From Olavius sp. associated proteobacterium Delta 1 (GTDB lineage Bacteria; Desulfobacterota; Desulfobacteria; Desulfobacterales; JAFDCJ01): a stretch of 64,000 nt of DNA. The DNA is taken from assembly GCA_902749685.1 (NCBI GenBank), contig CACVKW010000065.1, positions 62,001 to 126,000 of the forward strand. The letters run 5' to 3'. Below the pieces are notes generated by a model. That model had not been told where the DNA came from. It made no database searches and was given only the letters and a program-made list of their open reading frames with translations. Below are positions 28,457 through 36,838 of this stretch, in pieces. Each line of letters begins with the position of its first letter. Within the stretch, counting starts at the first letter, position 1. A program made the position numbers and the translations under genes.

Positions 28457-28943
28457 AATTCAAAATCTGTTTAGATCGTAAGGTCTTTTATCTCAAAAGA
28501 TGCTGTAAAATACGGCTTGAGGTTTCAGGTGTCAGGTTTCAGGTGTCAGGCCAGCGGCCGTGCTCGTCTGAAACTTCGCCTGCGCGGAACAGTGAAAAGA
28601 TTGAACGTCGAACATCGAACATCCAACATCGAACGACGAATATTGATGACGCTACGCTTTATCTATTTTAAAACAAGCCAACCACAGAATACTGAATCTC
28701 GCTAAAGACGCGATCTAAAGACCGAGAATTTCGAATGATAGAATCGCTTTGCTCATTTTTTTTAAATTGACAGAATACAGTATTCGATGTTGGACGTTCA
28801 ATGTTCGATGTTCGACGTTCATTAGTTTCTTTTTTGATTAAACTGGCAGTTTCGGCGGCCAGCGGCGGGGCTGACACCTGAAACCTATTAACAATACTCC
28901 TTAACTCCAGCCCTCCAATAAAACTGATTCAAGTTGACTCTTT
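28457..28943. other. Intergenic region filled by repeat A copy 1
   Basis: No gene is seen. Almost all of it is one large inverted-repeat element (see repeat 28535-28885), preceded by degenerate GGTTTCAGGTGTCAG words. Confidence 0.7.
28535..28885. repeat. Interspersed inverted-repeat element, family A copy 1
   Basis: The outer ends are an exact 15-bp inverted repeat (GGTTTCAGGTGTCAG at 28535 and its complement at 28871-28885). Inner arms made of GAACATCGAAC-type words (about 28600-28642) are complementary to TTCGATGTTGGACGTTC words (about 28785-28820). The core contains TTGATGACGCTACGCTTTAT. Related copies lie at 39089, 59745 and 61651. No transposase is encoded, so it is a non-autonomous, MITE-like element or large palindromic repeat. 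Confidence 0.8.
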
Positions 28944-30434
28944 TCATAGCCTTCTCTCGTTCATAATACGGACGATGATATCTTCCACATCGATTGCAGA
29001 CGGATCGCTGAGGGTGTCGACATGCACAATTTTGCAGGTGTTTGAACCAAACGCGCTCCAACGCCGAATAAAACGCATGTTATTTGAGCCCGCGAATATG
29101 GTTAAACAGGGTGTTTTTAAAGCTGCCGCGATATGCTGACAGGCAGAATCATAACCGATATACTCGTCACTGTTTGCGATAATGGCGGCAATTTCGCCGA
29201 TGCGGGTCTGCAATCCGATGACGCCCCGGTTCAGTTTGCTGTCCAGACCCTCATCAAATACCGCATTTTGGACAGCATAACCGCTGGCTTCGATCCCGGC
29301 CAGCAGGGCGTTGGAACTTTGGATTTCTTCATCACCGCATCCCTTGTCCAGCAGTACAACCGTGCCGGGCTCCTGCAGCAGGTTCAGCAAAAGGTCCTGT
29401 TCCAGTCGTCCGCCCACTTTTTTGCGCGGATTGCCGCCCACACCAAAATTAAGGGTGATCACCCTGCGGGCACCATTGCTTTTGAGTTTGGCAGACAGTT
29501 GGGCTGCCTTTTGCAGATTTGACGGAAGCAGCCAAACCCTGGAATGGCTAAAATCTTCCTGTCCCGTTATTTTGTTCAACCAGGCATTGGTCAACTGCGC
29601 CATGGACAGGTTGCCGGCAAATGAGACCGCCGAGCGGCTGTCAAAAAAGAAGTAGTGCGCCAGGTCGATGATGGGCAGGACACCGAGCTGTGATAAGCGG
29701 GAGTCCGGGTCTATCAGAATGGTATTTTGCAAAGGGCAGGCCGCCAGTTCGCGATCAATAATATCCAGCACCGTCTGCCAACTGGATAAGCGGTCGAGCA
29801 ATCCGCCTTTGCGGTTGTAAGCGATTTGTCTCAGCCTGATATTGGAGTTGGCGCCATAAATTTCATCGAGTTTACTGCCGCCGATCAGCACCAGTTCCGC
29901 CGAAGGAAAGAACCGGGCCAGCCGTTGAATGATAATGCTGGTGATGGCCACATCGGCCCCGATGGTTACCCGTGACAGAAGCAGTACTTTTTTCACATTG
30001 CGCTTCCGTGGTAATACTTTGCTGTCCTTACGGATCCGGTTGATGCGAATCAGCAGGTCGTCGCGGGTATAGATTTGAAATGCCTGCAGGAAGCGGTCGA
30101 GCTCTTCTGCGCCCCGAAGCTTGCGGCAATATGATATGATCTGGGCCATGACACGGGTATAAGTTTCGGTTTGCAGGTCTTCAAAGTCATCGCATAAGCT
30201 TTCAATGATAATACCGAACAGGGCCCGGGCGGCGACACCGTTGAGATCGGTATCCTGCGAGAAGGTTGTCATTTCGCAGAGTAGATCAATATACTCTTCT
30301 TCATAATGGCAATCCTTCAGATAGGCGTCCATAAATGAATATGCTATTTGTTGCGACAGACGCACAAAATCATGCGGGGTAATAATTTGAGCTTTCAGAT
30401 TTGACCATTTATCGCGGTAAAAAGAAGATTTCAT
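28944..30434 (-). CDS. Glycosyltransferase family 9 (heptosyltransferase-like) protein with N-terminal extension
   Basis: A 496-aa protein. Residues from about 165 onward resemble GT9 ADP-heptose:LPS heptosyltransferases: VLLLSRVTIGADVAITSII (N-terminal Rossmann strand), LIDPDSRLSQLGVLP, LNFGVGGNPRKKV and the nucleotide-sugar region SDEYIGYDSACQHIAAAL followed by TPCLTIFAGS. The first 160 residues are a mostly helical extension not usual for WaaC or WaaF, and I do not recognise it. In the C-terminal motif YDSACQH replaces the common (N/P)D(S/T)GPxH, so donor or acceptor use may differ. The ATG start lies 3 nt downstream of the waaF stop, pointing to one operon. Probable LPS core or surface glycan transferase. 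Confidence 0.8.
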   Translation of the reverse strand: MKSSFYRDKWSNLKAQIITPHDFVRLSQQIAYSFMDAYLKDCHYEEEYIDLLCEMTTFSQDTDLNGVAARALFGIIIESLCDDFEDLQTETYTRVMAQIISYCRKLRGAEELDRFLQAFQIYTRDDLLIRINRIRKDSKVLPRKRNVKKVLLLSRVTIGADVAITSIIIQRLARFFPSAELVLIGGSKLDEIYGANSNIRLRQIAYNRKGGLLDRLSSWQTVLDIIDRELAACPLQNTILIDPDSRLSQLGVLPIIDLAHYFFFDSRSAVSFAGNLSMAQLTNAWLNKITGQEDFSHSRVWLLPSNLQKAAQLSAKLKSNGARRVITLNFGVGGNPRKKVGGRLEQDLLLNLLQEPGTVVLLDKGCGDEEIQSSNALLAGIEASGYAVQNAVFDEGLDSKLNRGVIGLQTRIGEIAAIIANSDEYIGYDSACQHIAAALKTPCLTIFAGSNNMRFIRRWSAFGSNTCKIVHVDTLSDPSAIDVEDIIVRIMNERRL

Positions 30435-30437
30435 GGA

Positions 30438-31493
30438 TTAAGAATGCTCCCGCAGCAATTGTTCGGTGGCTTGCATCGCTTCTTGCGGCAAAATTTCCGC
30501 CATACAACCGTGATGCAGGGCGCATTCTTTGTGATGACAGGGCGAACACACCAGATCGCGCCGCAGGACGATTGTTTTTTCAAGATTGGCATTCGTATAG
30601 CGCGGATCGGTCGGTCCCATGATGACCACCAGCGGTATATCAAAGGCGACGCCATAATGCCGGGGACCGGTATCATTGGTAACCAGCAGCCGGCATCGCT
30701 GAATTAATGGTTTTAAAAGTTCCAGATTGACATGGTGCGGGCCGGTGTTGATGATCTTTGTGCGGCTGAGCTCAACGATTTGACGACCGAGATCCTGCTC
30801 GCCGGGACCGACCAGCAGCATAATTTTACAATCCCATTGCTGCGCGATCATCTCGGCCAATCTGGCAAAATGCTCCGGCGGCCAGCACTTTGAACTGCCG
30901 AACCTGGCTCCCGGGTTCATGCCGATCACCATGTCATCGGGGGCGATGCCGTAGCTTTCGATGAGTCGGGCACCTTGCTCCATTGTGGTGTCTGAGCAAA
31001 ATAAATGCGGTTTAAGCTGCGTGGGTGTGCCGAAGTTCAACCAGCGGCATATTTCCAGGTAGTACTCAACCATGGGCCGGGGCGTGATACGATTGTTATT
31101 GCGCCAGGGTTCCGGTCCGCCGCTCAATAGAGCCGTTCGGCTGTTGCGGCGGTAGCCATAGACCTTTTTAGCCCCGCCGAGCCGGGCAATCAGCACCGAG
31201 CGAAATGAATTCGGCAAAATTAAGGCAAGATCCGGTTTCAACTTGCGCAATTGCCAGACTAAGTCAATTATGCCGCCGATGGTTTTGTCATGTATTTCGA
31301 TAATATCATCAAACCACGGACCGTCAGCGATAACCCCCCCGGCGTATCTGCGTATCAGGCCCACAAGCCGGGCCTCGGGTAAGTTCCGGCGGATACAATC
31401 AAAGGCTGGTGTGGCCATCACGACATCACCGACCCAGTTGGGGCACGAGACCAGAATAGTTTGAGATTTTATGTGATTTATTTCAGCTGTCAA
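30438..31493 (-). CDS. waaF: Lipopolysaccharide heptosyltransferase II
   Basis: 351 aa, the usual WaaF length. It transfers L-glycero-D-manno-heptose from ADP-heptose to the first heptose of the LPS inner core, on the cytoplasmic face of the inner membrane. Diagnostic segments are ILVSCPNWVGDVVMATPAF at the N-terminus, LALILPNSFRS, GYRRNSRTALL, MNPGARFGSSKCWP and VTNDTGPRHYGVAF followed by VVIMGPTDPRYT. The C-terminal Cys-rich CSPCHHKEC segment is common in this family. The start is taken as TTG at 31493, because it precedes the first strand by a normal distance and no better in-frame ATG exists upstream. The downstream GT9 gene begins only 3 nt after the stop. The ADP-heptose precursor enzyme RfaE2 is encoded at 60973. 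Confidence 0.92.
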   Translation of the reverse strand: MTAEINHIKSQTILVSCPNWVGDVVMATPAFDCIRRNLPEARLVGLIRRYAGGVIADGPWFDDIIEIHDKTIGGIIDLVWQLRKLKPDLALILPNSFRSVLIARLGGAKKVYGYRRNSRTALLSGGPEPWRNNNRITPRPMVEYYLEICRWLNFGTPTQLKPHLFCSDTTMEQGARLIESYGIAPDDMVIGMNPGARFGSSKCWPPEHFARLAEMIAQQWDCKIMLLVGPGEQDLGRQIVELSRTKIINTGPHHVNLELLKPLIQRCRLLVTNDTGPRHYGVAFDIPLVVIMGPTDPRYTNANLEKTIVLRRDLVCSPCHHKECALHHGCMAEILPQEAMQATEQLLREHS

Positions 31494-31864
31494 TTGGTTC
31501 TGTTAACCGGCTTTTAGATGCGGAATATAGATAAAGAATAGCGGCGTGTCAATGTTTAACATGGGTTGAGAGGTTCAGAGTTCAAAGGTTTCAGGTTTCA
31601 GGTTTCGGATTTCAGGTGTCCCCCCTTCGCCTTCCAGGCTGCGGAGGGCAGGCAGGTGTCAGAGGACCCGCCGTCGCCCTGAGGGCTATAGCATGGATAG
31701 CAGAAGACAGATGACAGACGACAGAAGTCAGAAGTTATAAGGCTGGGACGATATGAAGCTAAGGGGCTCGGAGGGCGGAAAACGGGTTTTTTTCCGCTCT
31801 GAATTCCGTTTCGACTTACGCCGTGCGCCGTGCGCCCTCTGCCCTAAATGCTTTATCCTTTCAC
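31494..31864. other. Intergenic region of degenerate word repeats
   Basis: No gene is seen. It consists of low-complexity tracts: TTTCAGGTTTCAGG words at about 31580-31620, a CAGAAGACAGATGACAGACG tract at 31699-31735, and degenerate text-like repeats up to the next gene. A GACCCGCCGTCG motif at about 31665 recurs near 32980. Confidence 0.55.
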
Positions 31865-32929
31865 CTAACACCTTTCTCCTTTATCCTGAACACCTGAGAG
31901 TGCCAGCGACACTTTTTCCATCACCGCGTCCGCGCGGATTGAATGCATGCATTCTTTGTTTCGGTCGGGACAGCTTTTGCGGTAACAGGGTGCACAGTCC
32001 ATCTCTGCCTTTACTACCAGATTTTCGCAGCCATAGGGGGCCGTCCGTTTGGCTGACGTCGGCCCAAATAACGTGACAAACGGCGTGCCGACGGCCGCTG
32101 CCAGGTGCCCCGGCCCTGAATCGGGCCCAACACCGGCTGCCGCCGCTTTCAACAGGGTGATGAGCTCGGGCAAGGTCGTTTTGCCGACCAGGTCGAGCAA
32201 ATCGGGTGAACTGATTGCTTTGATTAACTTTGTTGACAGGGCCTGCTGGGATTGATCGCCCACCAGCACGATTTTCAGGTTGTAATCCGATAAAATCTGC
32301 CTGGCCAGGTCAAGGTAGCCTTCAAAATACCAGTTTTTAGTTTCCCATGACGTACCCAGGACGACGGCCACAAACGGCTGTGCCATTTTTGCAATTACCC
32401 CGGGTGCCGTATTTTTGACACACCGGGATGAGAAGCCGAAATCCAGGCTGGCGGGTTGCGGCAGTCCCAGATATTCCGTGAATTTTAAATAATGCTGAAT
32501 TTTAGGCAGATCATCGTTGAAGTAAGCGATATGTTCATTGTTAAAAATCCAGTTGAATTCTTTGGCATTGCGACGGTGAAAACCGATGCGTCGATTGGCG
32601 CCCGACAGCCGGGAGAAAAATCCGCTTTTGAGAATACGCTGCAGGTCCAGGGTGATATCGAACCGGTCCTGCCGTAAATCTTTGAAAAGTTGCCATACAG
32701 CAGACACGCGCCAGGCACGCTTGAAAATTATCATCCTGTCAACCTGGTGATTTAACCTCACCAGCTCGGACCACTTCGGTTCCACAAGCCAGGTTAAGCG
32801 GCATTGGGGCAGGTGGACTTTGAGATGGAGGACCAGACAAAGCCCTCGGGCAACATCTCCCAGTGATCCCATTAAGATGATGAGAATGGAAGGGGCGGGG
32901 GGGATAAATTTATTCGACGACTTGGACAT
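31865..32929 (-). CDS. Glycosyltransferase family 9, heptosyltransferase I-like
   Basis: 354 aa with the GT9 fold. The N-terminal motif ILIILMGSLGDVARGLCLV is the GSLGD signature, and DITLDLQRILKSGFFSRL matches the LDLQ strand seen in WaaC-type enzymes. VVLGTSWETKNW followed by GYLDLARQI, and then GVGPDSGPGHLAAAVGTP followed by VTLFGPTSAKRTAPYG, form the ADP-heptose site. It most resembles heptosyltransferase I (WaaC), which adds the first heptose to Kdo, but assignment inside GT9 by eye is uncertain. A Cys-rich tail CAPCYRKSC is present. ATG start. The gene lies in the same direction as waaF, 371 bp upstream, with repeat DNA between. Confidence 0.83.
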   Translation of the reverse strand: MSKSSNKFIPPAPSILIILMGSLGDVARGLCLVLHLKVHLPQCRLTWLVEPKWSELVRLNHQVDRMIIFKRAWRVSAVWQLFKDLRQDRFDITLDLQRILKSGFFSRLSGANRRIGFHRRNAKEFNWIFNNEHIAYFNDDLPKIQHYLKFTEYLGLPQPASLDFGFSSRCVKNTAPGVIAKMAQPFVAVVLGTSWETKNWYFEGYLDLARQILSDYNLKIVLVGDQSQQALSTKLIKAISSPDLLDLVGKTTLPELITLLKAAAAGVGPDSGPGHLAAAVGTPFVTLFGPTSAKRTAPYGCENLVVKAEMDCAPCYRKSCPDRNKECMHSIRADAVMEKVSLALSGVQDKGERC

Positions 32930-33197
32930 TATAGATTATTGGAATTATTGATGAATTGCATGGCGAAATTCGGAATGCGGACCCGCCGTCGTCCGATAAG
33001 GCAAGACTGTGACGCGGCAAGCATGCGGAATTTACAATCGCTAAAGCGCCTGGCGTAAGGATAATTTAAGCCAAAAAATATTTTGAAAAACCAGGTCCCT
33101 GAATTTTAGAGCAACAGTTTGCGCCCCGATCAATTGCGACAATTTAACCTCGAACTTCACTAAAAGTTATTTTCGTGCAAAATTCAAATAATATAAC
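32930..33197. repeat. Intergenic repeat family E copy 1 (conserved TAAAGCGCC...GTAATTTAA type)
   Basis: The stretch 33040-33165 (CTAAAGCGCCTGGCGTAAGG, then AATTTAAG, then CTGAATTTTAGAGCAACAG) is partly repeated at 46500-46565 and at 60865-60915. It has no coding potential. It is probably an interspersed repeat or an RNA-level element. Confidence 0.4.
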
Positions 33198-33881
33198 CTA
33201 TTTCAGGCCGTTTTGCATCATCTCAGTCAGAATTTTCGGCAAGCCATGCTTATTGACCGCTCGCTGCCAGCGGGTGCGATAGCGGTTTTTTAACTGTTGC
33301 CTGGTTCCATGATAGACTTTTCCTCTGTCAAAATCCAGCAGATAAACTGTCCCGGCGGTGTCTGCAACGACATTGCCGGGATGTAAATCGACATGCAGAA
33401 TTTGATTTTGAATCAGCGATGATATCTGCGTGATAACAGAAGCCATAGCCCGGCCGGTTTTTTTTTCATCCTGCAGGCTCAGGCTGGCAAGGGACACCGG
33501 CTGATGGATTTCTCGGGTAATCAGCCAGGCCCGGTAAAACAGACGGCCGCAATAGGCAAATGCGATGGGCTGCGGCACATTTATGCCGAACTTGCCGACC
33601 GTATCCAACAGCTCAAATTCTCGTTGGGCGCGGGTTTTTCCCAGCTTAAGATATCGGCGTTTAATAAAATACCGCAACAGTCCGCCTCGCCGGTAATGCT
33701 TGATGACGACAGAACCGATGCCATCCATCTGCGCCGGGATAACCGCGGTTCTGCCGCCCAGTATTGAAACGCCGCTGGAGGCTGAATGATGAAAAAGACC
33801 GGTGAGGGGGCGCAGTTGCGATTCCGCCAGGTCCACAGCGGACCCGAAATGATACGAATCAATTGTGCGGTTCAGTAGCAT
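33198..33881 (-). CDS. WaaP/KdkA-type LPS core kinase
   Basis: A 227-aa protein of the Kdo/WaaP kinase family (protein-kinase-like fold), which phosphorylates Kdo or heptose of the LPS core with ATP. Visible residues are the ATP-anchoring Lys in VVIKHY (K61), the catalytic loop HVDLHPGNV with Asp165, and the metal-binding LLDFDRGK with D183/D185. The length fits KdkA (about 230-240 aa). It sits between a heptosyltransferase and a sulfotransferase gene on the same strand, 40 bp from the latter, which supports a core-modifying role. The ATG start precedes TIDSYHFG. Whether Kdo (KdkA) or heptose (WaaP) is the substrate cannot be decided by eye. Confidence 0.87.
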   Translation of the reverse strand: MLLNRTIDSYHFGSAVDLAESQLRPLTGLFHHSASSGVSILGGRTAVIPAQMDGIGSVVIKHYRRGGLLRYFIKRRYLKLGKTRAQREFELLDTVGKFGINVPQPIAFAYCGRLFYRAWLITREIHQPVSLASLSLQDEKKTGRAMASVITQISSLIQNQILHVDLHPGNVVADTAGTVYLLDFDRGKVYHGTRQQLKNRYRTRWQRAVNKHGLPKILTEMMQNGLK

Positions 33882-33921
33882 ACGCTTTTGAATCTTGGAA
33901 TTTTGATTTCTGACTAAAAGC

Positions 33922-34740
33922 TTAAATCCGATACCCTAAATGCTTCAAAAAATCGCCAAGCAATTTATTGAGCGTGTTTTTGTCCGCATCCTGCATCTCC
34001 GTTTCCCATTTGAAATTGCGATTTTCCATTCCGGTCGTGATTTCTTTCAAAAAATCTTTCTGCCAGACGAGGCCGCATTTTTCACCGACCTGCTCCATTA
34101 CCTCGGCCGGCCGGTCTACCAGGTTTTCGTACCTGACTTCCATGTACTGCGCGGGCGGCAATTTTTCAGCCGACTGCAAGGCTGACTCCACGGTCAATTT
34201 CCACTGCAGAGCGCAGGCATCGACCATCGGCAGCTTCAAAAGGTCTTGCCAGCCGGGCGGCTTGACACTCCAATAGGCCCCGGAATGCCCCAGTCTGGAG
34301 CGCATGATGGAATAGGCTGCCGCCCGCCCGTCTCGAATAATATGGATAAATATCGCATCCGGAAAAATCTCTTTCAAAAAATCTATCCTGACCGAGTTTC
34401 CGGGACACTTGTTGATAAAGCGCGGTTTGTTAAAAATTTGCAGATTGTTCTTTATCACCGAGCGCAGATAGCTGCGGGCGGCGGCGGTGACGTCGTCCCG
34501 ACCCAGGGACAAGTCTTCGTTGCCGGCAAACTTCTGCCAGACATTGTTGGCTTCCGTCGGCCGATGATCCTCTCTAAATAACATGATGATTCGGGTAAGC
34601 CAGAGAGATGACGGAAATTTTTTGGTAATATTGGATATCCAGGCCAAATCAGAATGCCTGGCAAAGGTGCGGTAAAAAAGATTGGTACCGCTGCGCGGCG
34701 CACCGACTACGAAAATGGGACGTATGATTTGTTCAGGCAC
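33922..34740 (-). CDS. Sulfotransferase family protein (PAPS-dependent)
   Basis: 272 aa. The N-terminal VVGAPRSGTNLFYRTFARH is the 5'-phosphosulfate-binding loop (PxSGTxxL) of sulfotransferases, and IRDGRAAAYSIMRSRLGH is the 3'-phosphate-binding RDxR...S motif. It fits the Sulfotransfer_3-type family, which moves sulfate from PAPS to carbohydrate, lipid or peptide acceptors. The GTG start at 34740 has GAGG about 10 nt upstream and leaves the P-loop at the proper distance. It is the first gene of the minus-strand run that continues into the LPS kinase and GT9 genes, so an LPS or capsule sugar is the likely acceptor (inference). Confidence 0.87.
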   Translation of the reverse strand: MPEQIIRPIFVVGAPRSGTNLFYRTFARHSDLAWISNITKKFPSSLWLTRIIMLFREDHRPTEANNVWQKFAGNEDLSLGRDDVTAAARSYLRSVIKNNLQIFNKPRFINKCPGNSVRIDFLKEIFPDAIFIHIIRDGRAAAYSIMRSRLGHSGAYWSVKPPGWQDLLKLPMVDACALQWKLTVESALQSAEKLPPAQYMEVRYENLVDRPAEVMEQVGEKCGLVWQKDFLKEITTGMENRNFKWETEMQDADKNTLNKLLGDFLKHLGYRI

Positions 34741-35314
34741 CGTGATCCACCTCGATTATCTGCTCCCGCCCCGGCACCCTGCCGGCAGCGGGGTCTATTT
34801 GTCAATGGTCCAAAGAAAAAAGCACACATTGTTTTCTGGAGCTTAATGACATTTTTATCAAATATTTGCAAGGGAGGAGTAAGGGATCCCGGCTTCCTCA
34901 ATTCAACAGGCAAATGATTGATTTGAGATTTGTTTGTAATTTGGTGCTTTAGATTTGAAATTTTATGATTTGATCGAATTTTTTTGCAGTTTGTCCAGAT
35001 TTTCCCATGGCATTATTCTGGGACTGGCTTAATTGACCTTGCCAGTGCTGTAAGATTCTGTTAATTTTGAAATAACTGTAGCGGGGGGCATGGGTTAAGG
35101 AATCGGGCCTGCGACGAGCTCAGTCGAGTCGAAGCAGGAATGCGAAAAAAAGGCCTTCACCAATGGTGCTCCCATGATATATTTGGCATTTTAGCGCATT
35201 CTTGCCGCCGGTTTTTAGGCGGATTAAAAAATCCCGGCACCTTTCCGTCCTAATAATTAGTGGCTGTTATCAGGCGGCAGGATCAAATATCTCGTCAATT
35301 AAGGTTTAGCTTCG
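34741..35314. other. Divergent 574-bp intergenic region with a family C repeat
   Basis: It separates the minus-strand sulfotransferase operon from the plus-strand kinase operon, so promoters for both are expected here, but no clear -35/-10 pair was found. It contains a family C repeat (CCTGCGACGAGCTCAGTCGA at 35108) and a GCCGCC-tttttag-GGCGG hairpin near 35205-35222. No gene is supported. Confidence 0.5.
35108..35145. repeat. Interspersed repeat family C copy 1
   Basis: CCTGCGACGAGCTCAGTCGA followed by GTCGAAGCAGGAATGCG. It is nearly identical to the copy at 43801-43842, where the repeat is translated as the tail of an acyltransferase. Confidence 0.7.
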
Positions 35315-36838
35315 GTGGATGAGGCATCATATAAAACTTGCTCGAAAAGTACCCTGGTCCGGCAACTTGCAGATTTCCAAGTTACGGCAAGTCCCTTAAA
35401 TCCAAATTTTGATTTAAGGGATATGCTGTCCAAGGTTAATGAATGCCGGGTGGTTAAGGAGAACCACCGGCGTCAGGTGTATCATCTCCGGACCCCTGCC
35501 GGCGGCCTGTTCCTAAAGCGCAGTTCCCTTGTCAGATCGAAAGATCGACTGCGGCATTTTCTTTTGCCGCGCCGGCGATGGGCCGAATGGCGCAACCTGC
35601 ATCGCTTGAGACAGGCCCGGGTGCCGGCAGCCAGGCCGCTGGCAAAAGGACAGTCAAAAATCAGTCGTCCCAAATCTTATTTTTTACTAACCGAACAGGT
35701 AGCCGGGTCACATATACCAATCAATTCCCTTGTCAATGCCCGAAGCCTCGGCCAATATGCGGCGTTTTTGCATCGCCGCAGAGTTTATCACGCTGATTTA
35801 AATCGGAAAAATTTTATTTTGAATTCTAACGGCCAACTTTACCTGCTCGATGCCCAGGAGGTTTTTTTTCCACCCTGGATGCCGCACCGGTTGAGGGTAA
35901 ACAACCTCGGGCGAATAATTTTTAATCTTTGCGCTCTGGATGACCCGGAACCGTGGGTGACTGAATTTTTGGAGGGGTACAACCAGGGCCTTTTCAAAAA
36001 CGTGAATGTTTGCGAAGTGATCGAGGCGGCCCGGGGCCATCAGCACCGTCGCTTTCGTTCGAGGTCAAAGCGCTGTTGTAAAAACAGTACCGAATTTGAA
36101 ATATTAAAAAATCAACATCTGCACGGCTATAAACGCAGAGATTTTAGCTGGGAAGCACGGGATTTACAACTGGCTGAAAATCAGGGGAAATCCCTTAAAG
36201 GGGCTCATGTTATCGGTTATCAGGGAGTATGCATAAAAAAACAGCGCAGAAAATTTTTTCACCAAAATCGCTGTCTGGCCAGCTGGAAAATGTCCCAGGC
36301 CCTTGCGGTGCGAGGTATTCCGGTGCCCCGCTCGCTGGGCTATTTCGAATTCAAAAACCAAAGCTACTTTTTGGCTGAACTGCTGGATGATAGACTCCAC
36401 CTGAATGCCTATTTGTCCTCCCTATCCGATGAAAGGGTTAAACGACAGGCTCTTAAAAAGCTTGCTTTATGGCTCAGAACGTTCCATGACACCGATGTCT
36501 GGCAGCGGGATTTTAAATCCAGCAACATTTTGTGCCGGAATTCAGATTATTTTATGGTTGATCTTGACGGTGTCAGAATCCGCCGCCTGAGTGATCATAA
36601 TAAAATCTACAATCTGGCCCAGCTCAATGCTTCCGTTAGCAATACGTTATCCATCAAAGACCGGCTGCGCTTTTACCAGTATTATTCGGCAGATTATCGA
36701 CCGACCCGGCAGCAGCGGCGTACAGTTTATCGCAAAGTGTGGGATATTACGAACACCAAGAATACTAAAATATATGACCTTGATTTTGCTGAACTGTTAG
36801 AATCTCAGATTAAGGCGGGGCCCGGCAAAAAAATATGA
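35315..36838 (+). CDS. Fusion of two LPS-kinase-like (WaaP/KdkA superfamily) domains
   Basis: 507 aa containing two kinase-like catalytic cores in tandem. Domain 1 (about residues 45-245) has GLFLKRS (Lys), the catalytic loop YHADLNRKNF (Asp161) and YLLDAQEV (Asp179). Domain 2 (about 285-490) has GVCIKKQ, the loop WQRDFKSSNIL (Asp399) and FMVDLDGVRI (Asp416). The single-domain homologue in this window has HVDLHPGNV and LLDFD at the matching places. In family terms these would phosphorylate Kdo or heptose of LPS core; a bifunctional core kinase is inference. The start is GTG at 35315; an in-frame ATG at residue 37 is an alternative. Its stop overlaps the next gene's start (ATGA), so the two are translationally coupled. 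Its strand and position make it the first gene of a plus-strand operon. Confidence 0.8.
   Translation: MDEASYKTCSKSTLVRQLADFQVTASPLNPNFDLRDMLSKVNECRVVKENHRRQVYHLRTPAGGLFLKRSSLVRSKDRLRHFLLPRRRWAEWRNLHRLRQARVPAARPLAKGQSKISRPKSYFLLTEQVAGSHIPINSLVNARSLGQYAAFLHRRRVYHADLNRKNFILNSNGQLYLLDAQEVFFPPWMPHRLRVNNLGRIIFNLCALDDPEPWVTEFLEGYNQGLFKNVNVCEVIEAARGHQHRRFRSRSKRCCKNSTEFEILKNQHLHGYKRRDFSWEARDLQLAENQGKSLKGAHVIGYQGVCIKKQRRKFFHQNRCLASWKMSQALAVRGIPVPRSLGYFEFKNQSYFLAELLDDRLHLNAYLSSLSDERVKRQALKKLALWLRTFHDTDVWQRDFKSSNILCRNSDYFMVDLDGVRIRRLSDHNKIYNLAQLNASVSNTLSIKDRLRFYQYYSADYRPTRQQRRTVYRKVWDITNTKNTKIYDLDFAELLESQIKAGPGKKI

Noticed and set aside
28457-28943. Repeats considered as a CRISPR array
   Set aside because: The words are degenerate, not evenly spaced, and form two complementary arms rather than direct repeats with unique spacers.
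34707-34913. Small ORFs in the 34.7-35.3 kb spacer
   Set aside because: Short, without start signals or similarity; they overlap the sulfotransferase start and a divergent promoter region.
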